Part shown: in pieces, positions 24,726-37,768 of the stretch | Layout: each line of letters begins with the position of its first letter | Numbering within the stretch: position 1 is the first letter of the stretch | DNA from: Philhelius pedissequus | Taxonomy: Eukaryota > Arthropoda > Insecta > Diptera > Syrphidae | DNA: 64,000 bases | Reading direction: 5' to 3' | Assembly (NCBI GenBank): GCA_910595825.1 | Contig: OU343162.1 | Coordinates: forward strand, 140,739,634 to 140,803,633 | Translations under genes and position numbers: made by a program | The notes under the pieces: model-generated | The model's input: the letters and a program-made list of their open reading frames with translations, nothing else | What the model was told of the DNA's origin: nothing | Database searches by the model: none

Positions 24726-25640
24726 CTAACTAGTGCCGTGCAATTCAGGTTGCATTTTAAAGACCTTAAGTCTTAAAGGCATATACATTGTTAAAATTAT
24801 TATTAAAACGAAAATAAAATTCGTTATTGTGCTTAAGAAAAATGTCTTCAATTATTATTCATATAGCATTATTATCTTGAAAGATAATTTTTGTGTTTTT
24901 CATTTTATTTTTAAATGGAGAGTAAGGAAAGCAATGTAGGACACCTTATTTGATAACACAAAATATCACGCACAAAAACTAGATCATGAATAGTTCTACG
25001 GGACTTGGGCAGCTGCAATCCCTAAAGCTTTTGCTTGGCTATAGCTTTTGGGTAAAAAATCCAGGCCATTTTATAAAAAATATACGTCGTAAAATAATTC
25101 TGATCCTTCTGCATTCTATCTATATGAAATTGATTTTAGTTGAGGATTCCAGGTGACATCGGTGTTCTGGCATTATAAAATAGGTAGTACACGTATGATG
25201 GGAAAGCTTTTTTCAAAATCAGTAGCGTGTCATATTGTTGCACCATACTAAATTGGAAGAACTCCTTCATAAGAAGTGTTGGCCCGCACATAAATTTGAT
25301 TGCATATGACGCAGACCCAAAGTCCTATTGAGCGACTGAATTGCTTTTGCAGTGGCCTATGGCTGATGCTGTTATTCAACCCCCACTAAATATTGATGTG
25401 CATTCAGAGTTACTCGTGTGCATTTGATAACTCGTTCAGTTTTTTTTCCCTGGGTTTCTGGTGAGGTGTTTTTAAGACGGGTAATTTTTTAAGAATCGTT
25501 TGTAAAGTTCTTTGAAAAGTTGTATTTATTTTAAGGTTTTGTGCAATTTGCACTTTTAACTCGTTCATTAATTAAATATCTCAGTGCTGAAAAGTATCTT
25601 TGCAACCGAAAAGAAATAGAAATAGAAATAACGCAGCATT
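24726..25640. other. Intergenic DNA, nothing recognised
   Basis: No supported gene or repeat boundary. Confidence 0.35.
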
Positions 25641-25649
25641 TTCTAACGT

Positions 25650-26095
25650 CTATGTTAAAACGGTATTGTATACACTAGGGAGATAAATTATGAAGTTCTA
25701 TTTGAAGCTTGGAACAGTCTTCGCCGCTCGTTATTTTTCAAAAATATCTTGAGATCATCTGCGTAAATGAAACATTGGTCGAAATTATTAGCGTTCACAA
25801 TATTATTACTAAATATAATAAAAGCAACGAACTAAAATAACTGCCGTGAGGAGCACCCGAAATGCAAATAATTGGCCTGGAGATACATTCATCAAGTTTT
25901 ACTTTTTTAAATCCTGTCGGTTACGAAGGAGAAAATCCACTATATAGTAAGCTTAAATGAATGCCAAATACTTCAAGCTTTCGAAGTAATATGTTGTTGC
26001 AAACTGAATGGGAAACCTTGCTAAAATCCGTATAAATAGTATCGACTTGATTTCGGCTTTCGACAGTATCCACAACAAAGGAAGAAAAAAATAAT
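25650..26095 (-). pseudogene. Antisense LINE reverse-transcriptase fragment
   Basis: Reverse-complemented, it yields a 'TDFSKVSHSVCNNILLRKLE' segment (motif A region), 'VKLDECISRPIICISGAPHG' (leading into motif B) and 'CFIYADDLKIFL' (motif C, YADD). Stops and frameshifts intervene. It is jockey-like by style. Confidence 0.65.
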
Positions 26096-26484
26096 GCTGC
26101 AACATCGTGTTCTTAGCCAGGATCAAAAATTGGTATCACAAATGAAGATGAAAGATTAAAAACAATTACAAACGTACTGTAAACATTAATTGAATTTAAT
26201 AATAATGAAAACTTATAATCTTTTTTTTCAGTTTTACCCGCACAAAAAATAGCAGTTAAATTTAAATTTTTTAAAATGCCCCGTTTTCCATAATGCTCGA
26301 CGTTACCCTACATAATATCTACCTACATATTATATTTTTGTCATAGTCATAGTTTCGCATGGTTGAATAAATTACGATTATTGTTTAAAAAGCCAAAAAA
26401 AATAACAACAGCATACACAATTCCATTCACATACAATGGTACAAACATATATGTACATAAATATTTATAATATGTAACTTAATT

Positions 26485-27555
26485 TTATTTCCATAACTTG
26501 ACACTTGAGTAGCTATAAAAATAAAATCTACTAAATAAAAATATAAAAGAGCACATATATAAAATGTTTGTCACATCGATCCAGGCCGGATGATTGCAGC
26601 CTTTTTTCAATGAGTGCAAAGACCAAGATAAAGATATAACAAATTGTATCTAAAAATTTTGTATAATGTTAATATACTCTTCATACTCCCATTATTAAAC
26701 ATTTCAAACCTACCAACTGAAGAAGTGTTAAGTACTTCTTCCACCATAACTTTTTTTTTAAACTTGGCCCAATAGCACTTAGTCCATAATAGAAGTACAT
26801 AATCACGTGTACAAAACAATTCAGCATAGGTAAGCGAACAGCTAAAAATAAAATACGTACTTAATTCTATGTATGTACATACATAGGTGGTACTTACCTG
26901 CGCCGCTCGGATACCATTTGATTGAGGTCCAACAAATTGGAAACATTGTGCTATGATGGTAGACATGCAACAAGCTCAATTGATTTTTTTTCTTTCTTAA
27001 AATAAAGAACAGCGTGTCCATGAACTCAATCGACTTTGAAATATAAAACCACCACATTGCATTCATTACCTATACATATAAATGAGATGAAAAAAAAAAC
27101 ATGTTTATAAGGATACCTCGATTTAAAATTTACCTTTTATGGTGTTTAGGGATTTTAATACTTACCCTATATTCTTCCGGATGGAATTCGAGCTTGCTGC
27201 GATGGCAGAGATATTGGTAATTAAGGTTTGAACTCCCTACAAAGATGTCCTTGAGAATCAAAAAATTAACATACATCATAACGAAGTTGTAAGCAATAAG
27301 CACTCCCTTCATTTTAAATGGTTTTCTCCTGAGTTACAAGAAAAGTATGTAGGAATGCAGTTTTTTTTTAAGAATCTTTTATATTTACTTTTCCATAAGT
27401 TTTGGGCCCAACCACACTATTAACAGATAGAAAGAAACTATAAGAGCAACATCCTTCGGAGAATCAACGAGAAGCCATCCTTTAGTACGTTTGTCTGACA
27501 TTACTTCATAACTAGCCCAGGAGAAATCCTCTTTAACACCGAATTCAGGATTCAT
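26485..27555 (-). CDS. ELO-family very-long-chain fatty acid elongase, five exons
   Basis: This 3-ketoacyl-CoA synthase of the ER membrane catalyses the condensation step of fatty-acyl chain elongation. Coding exons on the minus strand are 27555-27389, 27328-27166, 27069-26898, 26841-26714 and 26649-26485. All have GT-AG boundaries, phases agree throughout, and they total 795 nt (264 residues plus TAA). ELO signatures are present: 'KSIEFMDTLFFILRKK', the histidine box 'HVYHHSTM' (HxxHH, thought to form the active site), 'NCFVHVIMYFYYGL', and 'TLLQLIQF' made by joining exons 4 and 5. Several hydrophobic segments fit a multi-pass ER protein, and the length is normal. I start at ATG 27555 (MNPEFG); an untranslated first exon may lie upstream. 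It reads divergently from orb2, 10 kb away. The exact paralogue and chain-length preference cannot be told from sequence. Confidence 0.93.
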
Positions 27556-27599
27556 TAAAAAAAACAAAAAATATTATTAAACAAATGTATGTTGAGATC

Positions 27600-28210
27600 T
27601 AAACACTGTCACTATTTTTATGTTACTGTCATTAATGTTCGGCAATTAAATAAAACTTTAAAAATGAGATGCATTGATGCAGATCATGAATTATTAAATC
27701 TTTTGCGAAACTGAGAAAATATTTATTTAAGAGTCAGTCGAGCGCTAAAGAAACATATCTAATAGGTGCCTACCTAACCTAGTGTATTAACCAATTGTAT
27801 TTCAGATAAAAGAATTAAATTTTATGAGGGTCACTGAATTAAATATATGTAGTGGGATGGTACATACTTGTAAGTAGTAAACTGTATAATTATATTTATT
27901 TGACCTTATGGTTTTAAATTTGGTCATAAATACCATTTGATCAGGGTGTCAAGGGGTTTAAAGATATGTTGAGGCAGCAGAATATCTGCCGTAATTGTAT
28001 ATGTACATATTTCCAGCTTTGATCGGAATCTTTCGAACTTGACATCAAAACGTTATGTTGAAGATCAAAAGCGTCTTATAACAACCGGCAACAATTCTTG
28101 GTAACACCTAAATACCGGATTTGAATAATACCTACTTAGATAAACTCGAAATGTAAAATATTATCTACGTTACAAAATTCTCATATAGTGTCATATCCGA
28201 TCAATGAATT
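27600..28210. other. Sequence upstream of the elongase
   Basis: This should hold the elongase promoter (gene on the minus strand). I cannot identify a TATA box or initiator with confidence. No other feature was recognised. Confidence 0.35.
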
Positions 28211-28214
28211 AGTT

Positions 28215-28905
28215 TTGAAATAAGCGAAGATACTGTCGCACAAAATATCATGAAGTTGGATGAGTGTTTCAATCCAGGACCTGATGGTGTTCCGTCGTTT
28301 ATTTTGAAGAAATGTGATACTCATCTATCATACCCGTTATGTGTTCTCTTTAATAAGTCCTTAAATAGTTCGATTTTTGTGAATATCTGGAAAAATGCAT
28401 TTATACCTATTCACAAGAAAGGTCCTAAAAATGAAATAATGAACTACAGACCTCTTGCTAAATTATCTGTGATATATCATACATACCAAAACTGTTTGAG
28501 TCAATGTTGTGTTCTTTCCTTTCACTGACTTCAATTATTTGTGATAATCAGCATGATTTTAGTAAAGCTTTTGATAAGTTGTATCATCGTACTTTAATTA
28601 TAAATCTAAGCAATCAAGGCTTTAACAGTAATTTCCCAAACTGGATCTCATCATACTTAAAAAATTGTCTCTATAGTATTGTATTTAGCAACGAGTATTC
28701 GAAACAATTTGTTGTTAATTCTTTCGTCCCTCAGGGCAGCCATTTAGAACCAATTTTATTTGTTTTACTTATAAATGACTTGGTTTCGTTTATAAAAAAT
28801 TCGTCTGTCCTTATTTATGCTGATGACATTAAGCTTTTCAAAGGAATTAAATCTACCTCTGTGTCTAGCTTAGAACCAAGCTTGTTCCCACTAGTTTAGA
28901 CAATC
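28215..28905 (+). pseudogene. Jockey-like LINE reverse transcriptase, internally deleted
   Basis: It encodes 'GPDGVPSFILKKC', 'WKNAFIPIHKKGPKNEIMNY' (RT motif 1) and 'NYRPLAKLSVI', then after a frameshift 'IICDNQHDFSKAFDKLYHRT'. There the segment between the 'QHDF' motif and motif A is missing, as if deleted between short repeats. Then come 'VPQGSHLEPILFVLLINDL' (motif B) and 'LIYADDIKLF' (motif C). It is non-functional. Confidence 0.75.
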
Positions 28906-28989
28906 TTCATATTCTCTCGGTCAAAACAATGTCTCAGTTTGTCTGTGAAACCTGTGTATGAGGCACGATTCTTTTTTTCCTTTTTTGAA

Positions 28990-29692
28990 GAAATATTTTG
29001 ACTAAACAGATTCAAAAACCATATACAAAATTCTTAAATGTTTTTTTCTAAAAAATATATTAGCAATGCAATTTTGAGTATTTGACAGTATAAATTTAAA
29101 AACAAAATTTCAAAAAAAAATCGTCCACTCATTATCGAAATATTGAAATTTTCAAAATAAAGATTACATACTCGTATATTTTTTTTTTCAAAATTCTAAT
29201 AAAATATTTTTCGAAAATTTTGGTTGCAGTATTATTTAGAATTTGAAGGATTCCCTAATTAAAAATATTAATCAAAATTCGTGGAGTTGTTTATGTGAAA
29301 AGTCAAAAATCAATAAGATGTTGTATGGCATGTACCGTTAATAACAAAATATATAAAAACAAAATTAACCAAAATGGAGACTATACCTATAGTATTGCAC
29401 AGATTTTTTCTTAGGTCAAAATCGTTATAGACGTCTTTTATATAATGAAGATTGTACAAAAAATTGTATGGCCGGTATAGTTAGTTTTGGGGCTAAAAAA
29501 ATGTTTGAAATATATTTGAGACAATCTAGGTGATTGTTTCAATACCAGACAGACAGACAGGCGGAATTGCGGGACCCACTTTTTTGGTGTTCTCTATTAT
29601 CGTAATGTTAGGTTTGATTAAAATCTCGAGTTCAATTTTTTTCCAAATGCTAAACTTGCCCTATATTGTATACCTATATCGCAAGTAAACAT
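28990..29692 (-). repeat. Interspersed repeat X, reversed copy
   Basis: It ends at 'gtatacctatatcgcaagtaa' on the plus strand and contains a 'cagacagacagac' tract and 'attatcgtaatgtta'. This is the order expected for the reverse of 13016-13830. The left end is diverged. Confidence 0.6.
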
Positions 29693-31160
29693 TTTTATTC
29701 AAAGCAGAGCAAAAGATAGGTGCATTTTTTCGTTCAGTGCAGTTTTATTTGCCTTACTTTATGTTTTTCAATATCACGACTACAAGTGAATAAATTCCAT
29801 AGTTTTTTTCCATTCCTCCTTTTACATACTATAATTGGGCCAAAACATTTGTGTTAGAAGATTTTAATAACTGTTGCACTTTTTGCAAAAAATAAATGTT
29901 TTTTAATGCAAAATGCGATAAAAAATAATGTTTAAAAAATTTTAGTCACAAAGGTTACAAAAAATGTATTGATACCTGGGTGGCCAACCATTCTAAAAAT
30001 ATGTGTGTTAAATACAAATTTTAAAATTGTATAATTTTTATCATATCTAAAGGAACCGCCATATAATATATGACTAATTTTGTCATATAAAATATTGCAC
30101 AATATTTTTATATGACAAGTAGTATTAAACTCATATAAATGTTATCATGTAAATATGTATGCCGAACACACTTATGGCATTAACAGATGTACAGCTTTTT
30201 CACTTGCTGCGAAAATAAATTACACAGGTTCTTAAGAGGGTTGACACTGGTTGAAACAATACAAAGGCCTCATGCAGCCCTTGCTGAACGTTGTCTCTAT
30301 TTCTAAATTGGCTGTCAAGATTCATTGCATCCACTACAGCAAAGAAAAAAAATCTAAAATAATTGACATTTGGCATTACTCATATTGACATAAAAAAAAA
30401 TTTGCATGATTTATGATTTCAAAAATGTAAGAAAATCGATGAATTGGTTAAGGAATATAAATTCGTATGTGATAAGTTCTTGTTTTAAGAATTTTTATGA
30501 AAAGCATACGGATTTGTTTTTCTCTTGTTATGTCATTAACACTCATTTTAATTGAATTTAAATTTTTTACCACAAATTTTTACCACAGATGACGCTACGA
30601 TAGCTTATTTAAGATAGGTTAGTATATATCTAATACCGCTTTCACACGCCGGGAACCATTGTATATACATCTCTAACTTTAGAAAATGTTAAAGCATATG
30701 CATTCTTCTCCCTTTTGGTTTTCACTTAAAAAGGTATAATTTTTTCTCTTGCTTTAACGTTAGAAATTGTTTTACTCCCTCTTGGTCTTCAATTAGTCTA
30801 TACAAATTTTGCAAATGAGCCCAAGGTTGTAATTCTTATAGTATCTACCAGGTGGCTCCCCGCACGTTCCTCTTCATGATAGTACTATAGAAATGTATAT
30901 ACAATGCGGGAACTACTTCGTCGATCTATAGTGTCGGCACGGTTTTTTGGTCGTTTGAAAAGAAACTGTGTCGACACATCAGTTCGATTTCTGGAGATCG
31001 AAGTGGTAGGTGCGTTTTTTTGCAATCCCCGGGGGAATTGGTTGAAAAAAACGACCAAGGCGCTTAGTGAAATACATGGCAGCACTATTAATTTGCAAGA
31101 TGACATTTGAAGAATAGCTGTAATGCAAGAAAAAAACAAACATCACTGTTTGCCTCATCC
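29693..31160. other. Intergenic DNA, nothing supported
   Basis: The open frame near 30904-31110 overlaps a dispersed motif set ('gtcgacac', 'cgatttctggagatcgaa', 'aacgacca'). Parts of this set recur at 32075-32230 and 35200-35300, so it looks like repeat sequence rather than a gene. Confidence 0.4.
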
Positions 31161-31164
31161 TGAT

Positions 31165-31375
31165 TTGTTTTGTGTAATTTCGATATATTTATTGAATTTA
31201 AACTACTTTTCTATTAAAATAACATAAAAAGAACCAAGTTAATTATTATTTATACAAGAAAATGTAAATCAATTAATTTGAAAATTGAAATCAAGTATTT
31301 TGGAAATTGTTTTTAGCCGATGTGATTTACTTTTAATTTTAATTTTCACAAATACAGTTGTGCATAGAATTCAAC
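31165..31375 (+). repeat. MITE F fragment
   Basis: It corresponds to the interior of 41976-42403 in the same orientation: 'gtgtaatttcgat', 'attgaatttaaactactttt' and 'tttttagccgatgtgattt'. Both termini are missing. Confidence 0.65.
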
Positions 31376-32495
31376 TACTTGAAAACTACCCCATTCGTCG
31401 GTCACTGGTGACATGATATTAGTGGACGAGTTGCTTATTCGAGACGGGACGCTCAGTTCCTATGTCATTAGGAATATAGGTCTGAGCAAGAGCGGACGAC
31501 GATCAAGAAGATTGAAATATGCTTAGGATGTAGCAGAGAATCTGTATTGGGTTGCTCCCGTGTACAACAAAACGCAGCCGAAAACAATTTTCTGAGAGAA
31601 ACCTTTGTTTTGTAGTTCATTCAATTCTTGTTAATTAAACGAATATCAACTTCAGGAAATACTTTTTTATTTAATAATAATTTCACAGTCAAGTTTTAAT
31701 ATACATATAATAAAAATAAACGCAAAAATGAAAATCGCTGTAGAAGGTTATGCTCATGGCGAGGTGCAAAAAATCTACGACACCATAGAGGCAATACAAA
31801 AGCGGAAAATGTTAAAATTGATTTGGTGTTGTGTTGCGGAATGTATATTAAAAGGTAGGTTAGGTTAGGTTGACATGGTCGTCAGGAAAACAACTGACAC
31901 ACTTAGACCAAAAGCTCAACCAAACAAAATTGATAATTATTTGACATGTCAGTTTTGAAGTTTCTATACATTTTATCGATAACTTAGTGAAAACGTTTTT
32001 GATAGCACAGTTTTTATCCTCTCCAATAGCTAAGCCCCGAGAATTTTCTGGGTTTAAGCTAAGCACCCCTGGGGATTAGTTGTTGTTGGATTTAGTATGT
32101 AAATTGTTAATCCTACTCATCGTTTTTTTCGTCCAATTTCCCCAGGGCTTAGAAAAAAAAAACGACTGGGATGTCGACATGGCATGTAAAACGGATCGAA
32201 CTAGTACATCGGCACAGTATCTCTTTTGTTTTTGTTTTTTTGTTGTTGTTTGCTCATGTTCATAATTTGAAGTTATCTTATTTTCATTTTTCTTTCGTTT
32301 ACGTTTTGAAAATAATATGGCGTACATACATTTTCACTTCACTAATCTATTTTTTTAAAATAAATTTGACAACTTTTCTATTTACCGCAGCTGATTTGAA
32401 CATAAAATTATACATCGGCGTATGTGCGTGTGAATGCTCATGCAACAACGAACTACTTCGTTGATATGATAGATCGATGTGGCGTGTGATATATA

Positions 32496-32949
32496 AGGCG
32501 TTTTTCTTTATTAGTTCAGAGCAGAGTCTGAGTTGTCAAAAAATGTGTTTGTGTTTCTTTTTAGCTCAGAGCATGCAGAGTTCCAAATGTGTGTTTCTTT
32601 TTTCGTTCTGAACATGTGTAGATCGCACTCGACGTGCTCAATGATAATTGACTGAGCATGTGAGTACAAATTGCTGAAAACACCAAATGACATGTGTGTC
32701 AAGAAGGAAAATAGGAAGAAAAAATAATTAGATACATAAATAAGTTGGCGAAAGAAGGTGATCTAGTTGATTTTGTGTATCTGTGTGTGAATCAGCCTAC
32801 AAAAAAGGGTACGTTTTGTGTTATATTTCTTTTTATAATTAAAATGAAATTGTGTTCTGATTTGTGTAGTTCCAGTGTGTTTAAAAAACATACCAAAGTT
32901 CAGAGCTCGCTCTATTTGGAAAAAGTTCAGTGCATAATCTATACGCCTA
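32496..32949 (-). mobile_element. MITE B, copy oriented opposite to its neighbour
   Basis: It begins 'aggcgtttttctttattagt' and ends 'tacgccta'. Its internal order (ends in 'gctctgaac', middle 'atgctcaatgataattgact') is the reverse of the element at 32953-33443. The two lie three bases apart and could form a ~950-bp foldback. Confidence 0.75.
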
Positions 32950-32952
32950 TTA

Positions 32953-33443
32953 TAGGCGTTTTTCTTTATTCGTTCAGAGCATAGCACTGAACAGAGTTCG
33001 AACACATAAAACTTGAACAATTTGAACTTGTTCCAAACAGAGCGAGCTCTGAACACTGATATGTTTTTCAAACACACTTGAACCACACAAATCAGAATAC
33101 ATTTTCATTTTTAAACATAAAACGCAATATCCACCGTTTTTTGTACACTGATACACACCAGATACAAAAAATCAACAAGCGATCAATTTCTTTCGCCAAC
33201 TTATGTATATAATTATTTTTTCTTCACATTTTCCTTCTTGGCACGCATGGCATTTGGTGCGTTCAGCAATTAACTCACATGCTCAGTCAATTATGTTCGA
33301 GCACGTCGAGTGCGATCTAAACATGTTCAGAACGAAAAAAGAAACACACATTTGGAACTCTGCATGCTCTGAGTTAAAAAGAAACACAAACAAATTTTTT
33401 GACAATTCAGAATCTGCTCTGAACTAAAAGAGAAAAACGCCTA
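32953..33443 (+). mobile_element. MITE B, intact copy with ~28-bp terminal inverted repeats
   Basis: The left terminus 'taggcgtttttctttattcg' and the right terminus '...gagaaaaacgccta' are complementary over about 28 bp with few mismatches. The 491-bp element has no transposase. Related copies are at 32496-32949 and 53182-53640, with fragments near 236-352, 8115-8630 and 15620-15765. Confidence 0.8.
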
Positions 33444-33689
33444 ATAGGTCCATGGTGCCCATGATACAACTAAGGAAGATAACGCATTGCCCATGTTCAG
33501 GGTTGGCTGTCAAAGTTACGTGACGTCACACGGGCTCACTACATAGACTTTGATATTTATAATATTTTGCTCCATTTGTTGATTCTGATTGTTTATGCTG
33601 ATCGCAGAATTAAGTTATCTGTAAATATTTAATTGAATAAAGATCTTATTCTGTAAAATGAAATTTTTAAATTAAAATAAAACAAAAAG

Positions 33690-34065
33690 GGAGTTTGTTC
33701 GCTGTTTGAGTGTAATAATAATACTCGAAAAAAATCTACACCAAAAACTAGTGTCTATACATTTCCAAAAGGAAAAGGTTGGCATTTCGCCAAGGACGAT
33801 TTTTTTTATTTAATACCTAATATGAAATGGATAAGCTAAGATTTAATTGAAAATTTGGAAGCCAGCAGTTTGTTATCGTGGGGCTTCGCACCTTTTTAAG
33901 TCGGATGGGGTTCCAACTATCCATCCTCTACCTAAGCTTTTCGAAGGACCAGCAACCATCAACAAAAAGGTTAAAACACATGGAGGTAAAAATGGTTATA
34001 AGAACTTGGGCGGATACATTTACAATCGCTTAAGAAACAAACTGACTGATTTGGAGGATCATTAA
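33690..34065 (+). pseudogene. THAP-like zinc-finger remnant
   Basis: The plus strand encodes 'CSLFECNNNTRKK' followed by 'TSVYTFPKGKGWHF'. This resembles the start of a THAP DNA-binding domain (paired Cys, basic patch, then F-x-F/P-K). After a shift, a second frame gives 'WGFAPFKSDGVPTIHPLPKL', resembling the C-terminal 'AVPTIF' end of THAP domains. The middle of the domain, with its Trp and C-x2-H residues, is not recognisable and the frame is broken. It may derive from a transposon-borne or host THAP gene. I infer a remnant, not a functional gene. Confidence 0.4.
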
Positions 34066-34321
34066 AGTAAGGAGAATTTCTGGGTACACCATTTGGAAGA
34101 AGGTGGCTTTACCAAACCGTGTCGGAAGACATATTGACTAAGCTTTTATCTTTTTAAATATTATCAATGCCGTCAACGCAGAAGTCAATGTTTTATACAT
34201 TTGTTCTGAGTAAGTATATTAAACACATGATTCAAATATCTTCAAATGTCGTTTACGATAGCAGACTTAAGTCACCATTTTTCCGATCGCGAATGTTTTT
34301 TTCGAATACGAAAACCATAAA

Positions 34322-34623
34322 CTAATAATGTAAAGACCGGAAACCTCTGCTTTCATTTGACATTTGCCTACAAGCTGAAACACGCACACAAGTAACTTTT
34401 ATGTTCCTCTTCCTATAGACGCATTGATAGAAACGCACACAAGAATCTTTTCTGTTCCTCTTCCTATAGACACATAGACAACACAGCCCAAGTAATTTGT
34501 TTTTGTTTTGCTTTTCGATTTCCCATCTATTCATGGATAGAGTGTCAAAGCTACAAATACAACAATGTAAACAAATGGGTTTTGGGGGGTGAAACGTACG
34601 AAGGTTTCCAATCTTTATTATGG
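34322..34623. mobile_element. MITE with imperfect terminal inverted repeats and an internal tandem repeat
   Basis: The left end 'ctaataatgtaaagaccgg' continues into 'aaacct'. It is matched inversely by the right end 'aggtttccaatctttattat'. Inside, a ~60-bp unit ('gcacacaag' to 'gttcctcttcctataga') occurs twice in tandem (about 34383-34472). No coding capacity. Confidence 0.6.
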
Positions 34624-37600
34624 CTTATTTGTGACGAAAACTCAATAGAGAAATAAAAGAAAACAAAAACTTAAAGAAAAGAAAATACAAAAAAAAATTA
34701 TAAATTAAAACCACGAAAATAAAAACAAGCATTTGAAATTCATATACAATCTTTTATTGATTTCTGCAAGTTGATCCATTGAGCTATTATTTTGCAATTA
34801 TTATAGGTCTACTCCTTATGAATAATAATAAATAGATGTTAAAGGAAAAACTCAATATATCCTACGTAACACTTCATTTTTGAATTTCAAGGTATGAAGA
34901 TTTACAACTTGCATCTTCTCAAATTGCTGTTGCTGGCTCAAGTTCCCGAATTATTATTTGTTTTTTTTTTTATTTAAAATATATTTTTTATTTTGTCTTT
35001 TTGTTTAAAGGAACACACGTGATTTGTTTTTATTTAAAAAATTTATTATTTTTTACAATAGTTTCCATACAATTAATACAAAATGTCAAACTCAATGGGC
35101 CCTTGTGACGTAGTTGAGCAGAACGAGTGAAAAACAAAACTCGGAATGAGTTATCTTGTTTAGTTGTATCATGGGATCAATGCCTTAGTTGGTATCATGT
35201 ACTGTGCCGGTGTACTAGTTCGATCCTTTTTACACGCAATGTCAATATACCACTTCGATCTCCACAAATCGAACTGCTGTGTCGACACTGTTTTCTTTTT
35301 GATTTTTTCACCTTACCTATATATACCTATTTTAGAATTAAAATTATATTTTATAGTAAACCTTGAAAAACCAATCAAAATTTATTTCTCAATTTGTTTC
35401 ATTGTGTTTTGAGTATCATATTAGAAAATACAAGGATAATAAGAAAAAATAAAAGTTATAATTAAAAAGATAAAATCTATTAAACTACTACGCATAATAC
35501 CAAACATTACTGATTTCTTTTAAGATGGGGTAAGTTAAAATTAAATTATTTCTACTTTGAATGCGTTCATTTCTATTCCATTAATTAAAAAAATACCCGA
35601 ATCCGTCCCAAAGTTGATCCCATGTTTCAATTCTATTTGCTCTACATGCACCAAATGGCAATCAGCTGACTTGTGCAGTTATCCAAATCACACACGGACG
35701 GAAAGAACGTCATAATTGAAACGAAATTTTTCCGTCGTGTAGAAAAGTGAAAAATTTGTGGTTTTTTAACTAAATAAAATATTTTTTTAACGAAATAACA
35801 AGATAAACATTTGAGGTAATTAAAAATGAATTTGTTTAAAGATATTTTGCATAAGTGTACACATAATATCCAATTAACCCATATTCGAATTATTTCGCAA
35901 CAAAAAAGATTTTCATTATTCCTTGTTGTTTCCATTCGTTCCAGGGATTAATTTCTATTTTGCTAGTAAAAACTAGAAGAATTTGGGAATTTGTCGTATA
36001 GCACTGCCAGCACAGTTTTCCTTAAATGATTGTTTATATTAAATTTAAAAATGTGAATTATTTTTACAGTAAATTAGAACAATGGAAATAGAGAGTGGTT
36101 TTGATTTCTTGATAAACAAAATTGTTTAATGGTGATGTTCTTTTCAAAAAAGGAGAATAAGGTGAATGCTCAGAATGACCTGTTCAAATAAATTCTTCTA
36201 AAAATGTGTCGCGCTTAATAACAAAATGAATATTTGTGCGCATTTTTCTCAAATCTTGATAATGAATCTTATGCATCACACTACTTTTTATTTGCGTTCA
36301 AATATTTTATAATTGTAGCACGTTATTGACATCATGTCTGAACTGCTTAAACCTTAGTATTTTTACCTGTTTTCTCCTCAACTTACTAAATCTATAAATA
36401 TGAATATTAATGTATTTAATTAAAATTTGATATAATATTTCTAATAATTATGTGATCAGAAAAAAGGGAAAATTGCTCCAAGTGAGAGTAAAACAAACGT
36501 CTGGCTCGGTTCATTTGGTTTTTTAATTCTATTTTTTGTTATTAAATTTTCTGAAACTACCGCAACTACAGTTAACTTTTATAATGTAAAGGTGAGAAAT
36601 TTTTATCCATCGTATGTAGCTTTCTGTGCATTTTACACAATTTCGAAAAGTTAGCTACTTTTTAAAAAGTTACAAATGTAACCTTTTTAGTACTATAATT
36701 TTCTTGCTTTTGCCTGGCAATACAGTTTATACTGATGTCTCTTTATTCAACTGTCAAATTATGTCCCAAAACCAGAGATGTTACTCTCTCTATAAATTCC
36801 TTCCCGTTGAAAAACGGAACACTCGACCGAGACGAAGAAAAAGATTGATTTTTCTTGGGTTACAAAAAATTTTCGTTCGAATCGTCGTGTACGTCCAAAA
36901 ATTTAAGTTGTGTGTGGTGTGTGATTGTTGGTTGAAAATTCCTTTAAAAAAATATAAAACAATACCAATTTAACCATTCACCAACAATACAAATCATACT
37001 TTCTCCTAAATCGAACAAATACAAAAGAAAAAAAAAAACAAAAATCTGTAATGTCGCAAAAACTGTAGAAACGAAAAAAAAACACCGAGCTCCACAAAAA
37101 AAAATGGTGTGATAAAAATGGAGAAGAAAATAATTGACTGAATCAGGATTTATGAATTTGTATTTTTGTTTTGCAAATGTGCTAAAAAATTATTTGAGAA
37201 AATAGAAAAAAAATTGTGTACAAGAAATATCTGTTCAGAGAAAATCTCGAGGTAAATTCCTGTGTTGAAAAAAAATCAAAAGAAAAGTGGAACGTATCCT
37301 CCCCCTTTGCTAAAATCTCTTTCCACACAACCATTATAATCATCCCCCCACTGAAGCACCTTACTCTTGCTGCCTGAAAAGCAAGTGCGTACATGTGTTT
37401 GGTGCTTATCCCTAATTAGAAAAGAAAAAATAGGAAAAATCATTTTTAAATAAATTTAGTTCTTTTGGGTTTCTAATTTTGTTTTTTTTTTTGTTATTCT
37501 TTTTTTTCTATCGGAATTCGTCGCTGACCCCTTTCTCATGCTGGTGTTGATATATTATGCTCGGAAATCGTCGGTCGTCGGTATTTCATCGAAATTCTGA

Positions 37601-37768
37601 CTGTCTTATATTGCTGCTGATGCTACTTGCTGTCGCGGTGCGGATAAATGAATCAATTTGGTGGCTGCGCTGGTTTGATTTTGATGCGAAAACGACAATC
37701 TATTTTCTAAATTTAGGGCAGAAATTGTTTTTGAAATGAAAAAGACTTCACCAAGTGACATTGCAAAA
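34624..37768. other. orb2 upstream region
   Basis: A/T-rich DNA before the first recognised orb2 coding exon. It should include the promoter and 5' untranslated sequence, but I cannot place a transcription start. An open frame at 36626-36973 has no recognisable domain and is more likely leader sequence. About 35200-35300 repeats motifs seen at 30940-31000. Confidence 0.4.

Noticed and set aside
26607..26966. 119-residue open frame on the minus strand
   Set aside because: It runs across elongase exons 4-5 and introns in the wrong frame. The spliced exons carry the conserved motifs.
36626..36973. 115-residue frame upstream of orb2
   Set aside because: No recognisable domain; more likely leader or promoter sequence.
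37736..37768. Upstream in-frame ATG for orb2
   Set aside because: Possible, but the second ATG (37769) gives the N-terminus I recall for Drosophila Orb2 and has a better context.
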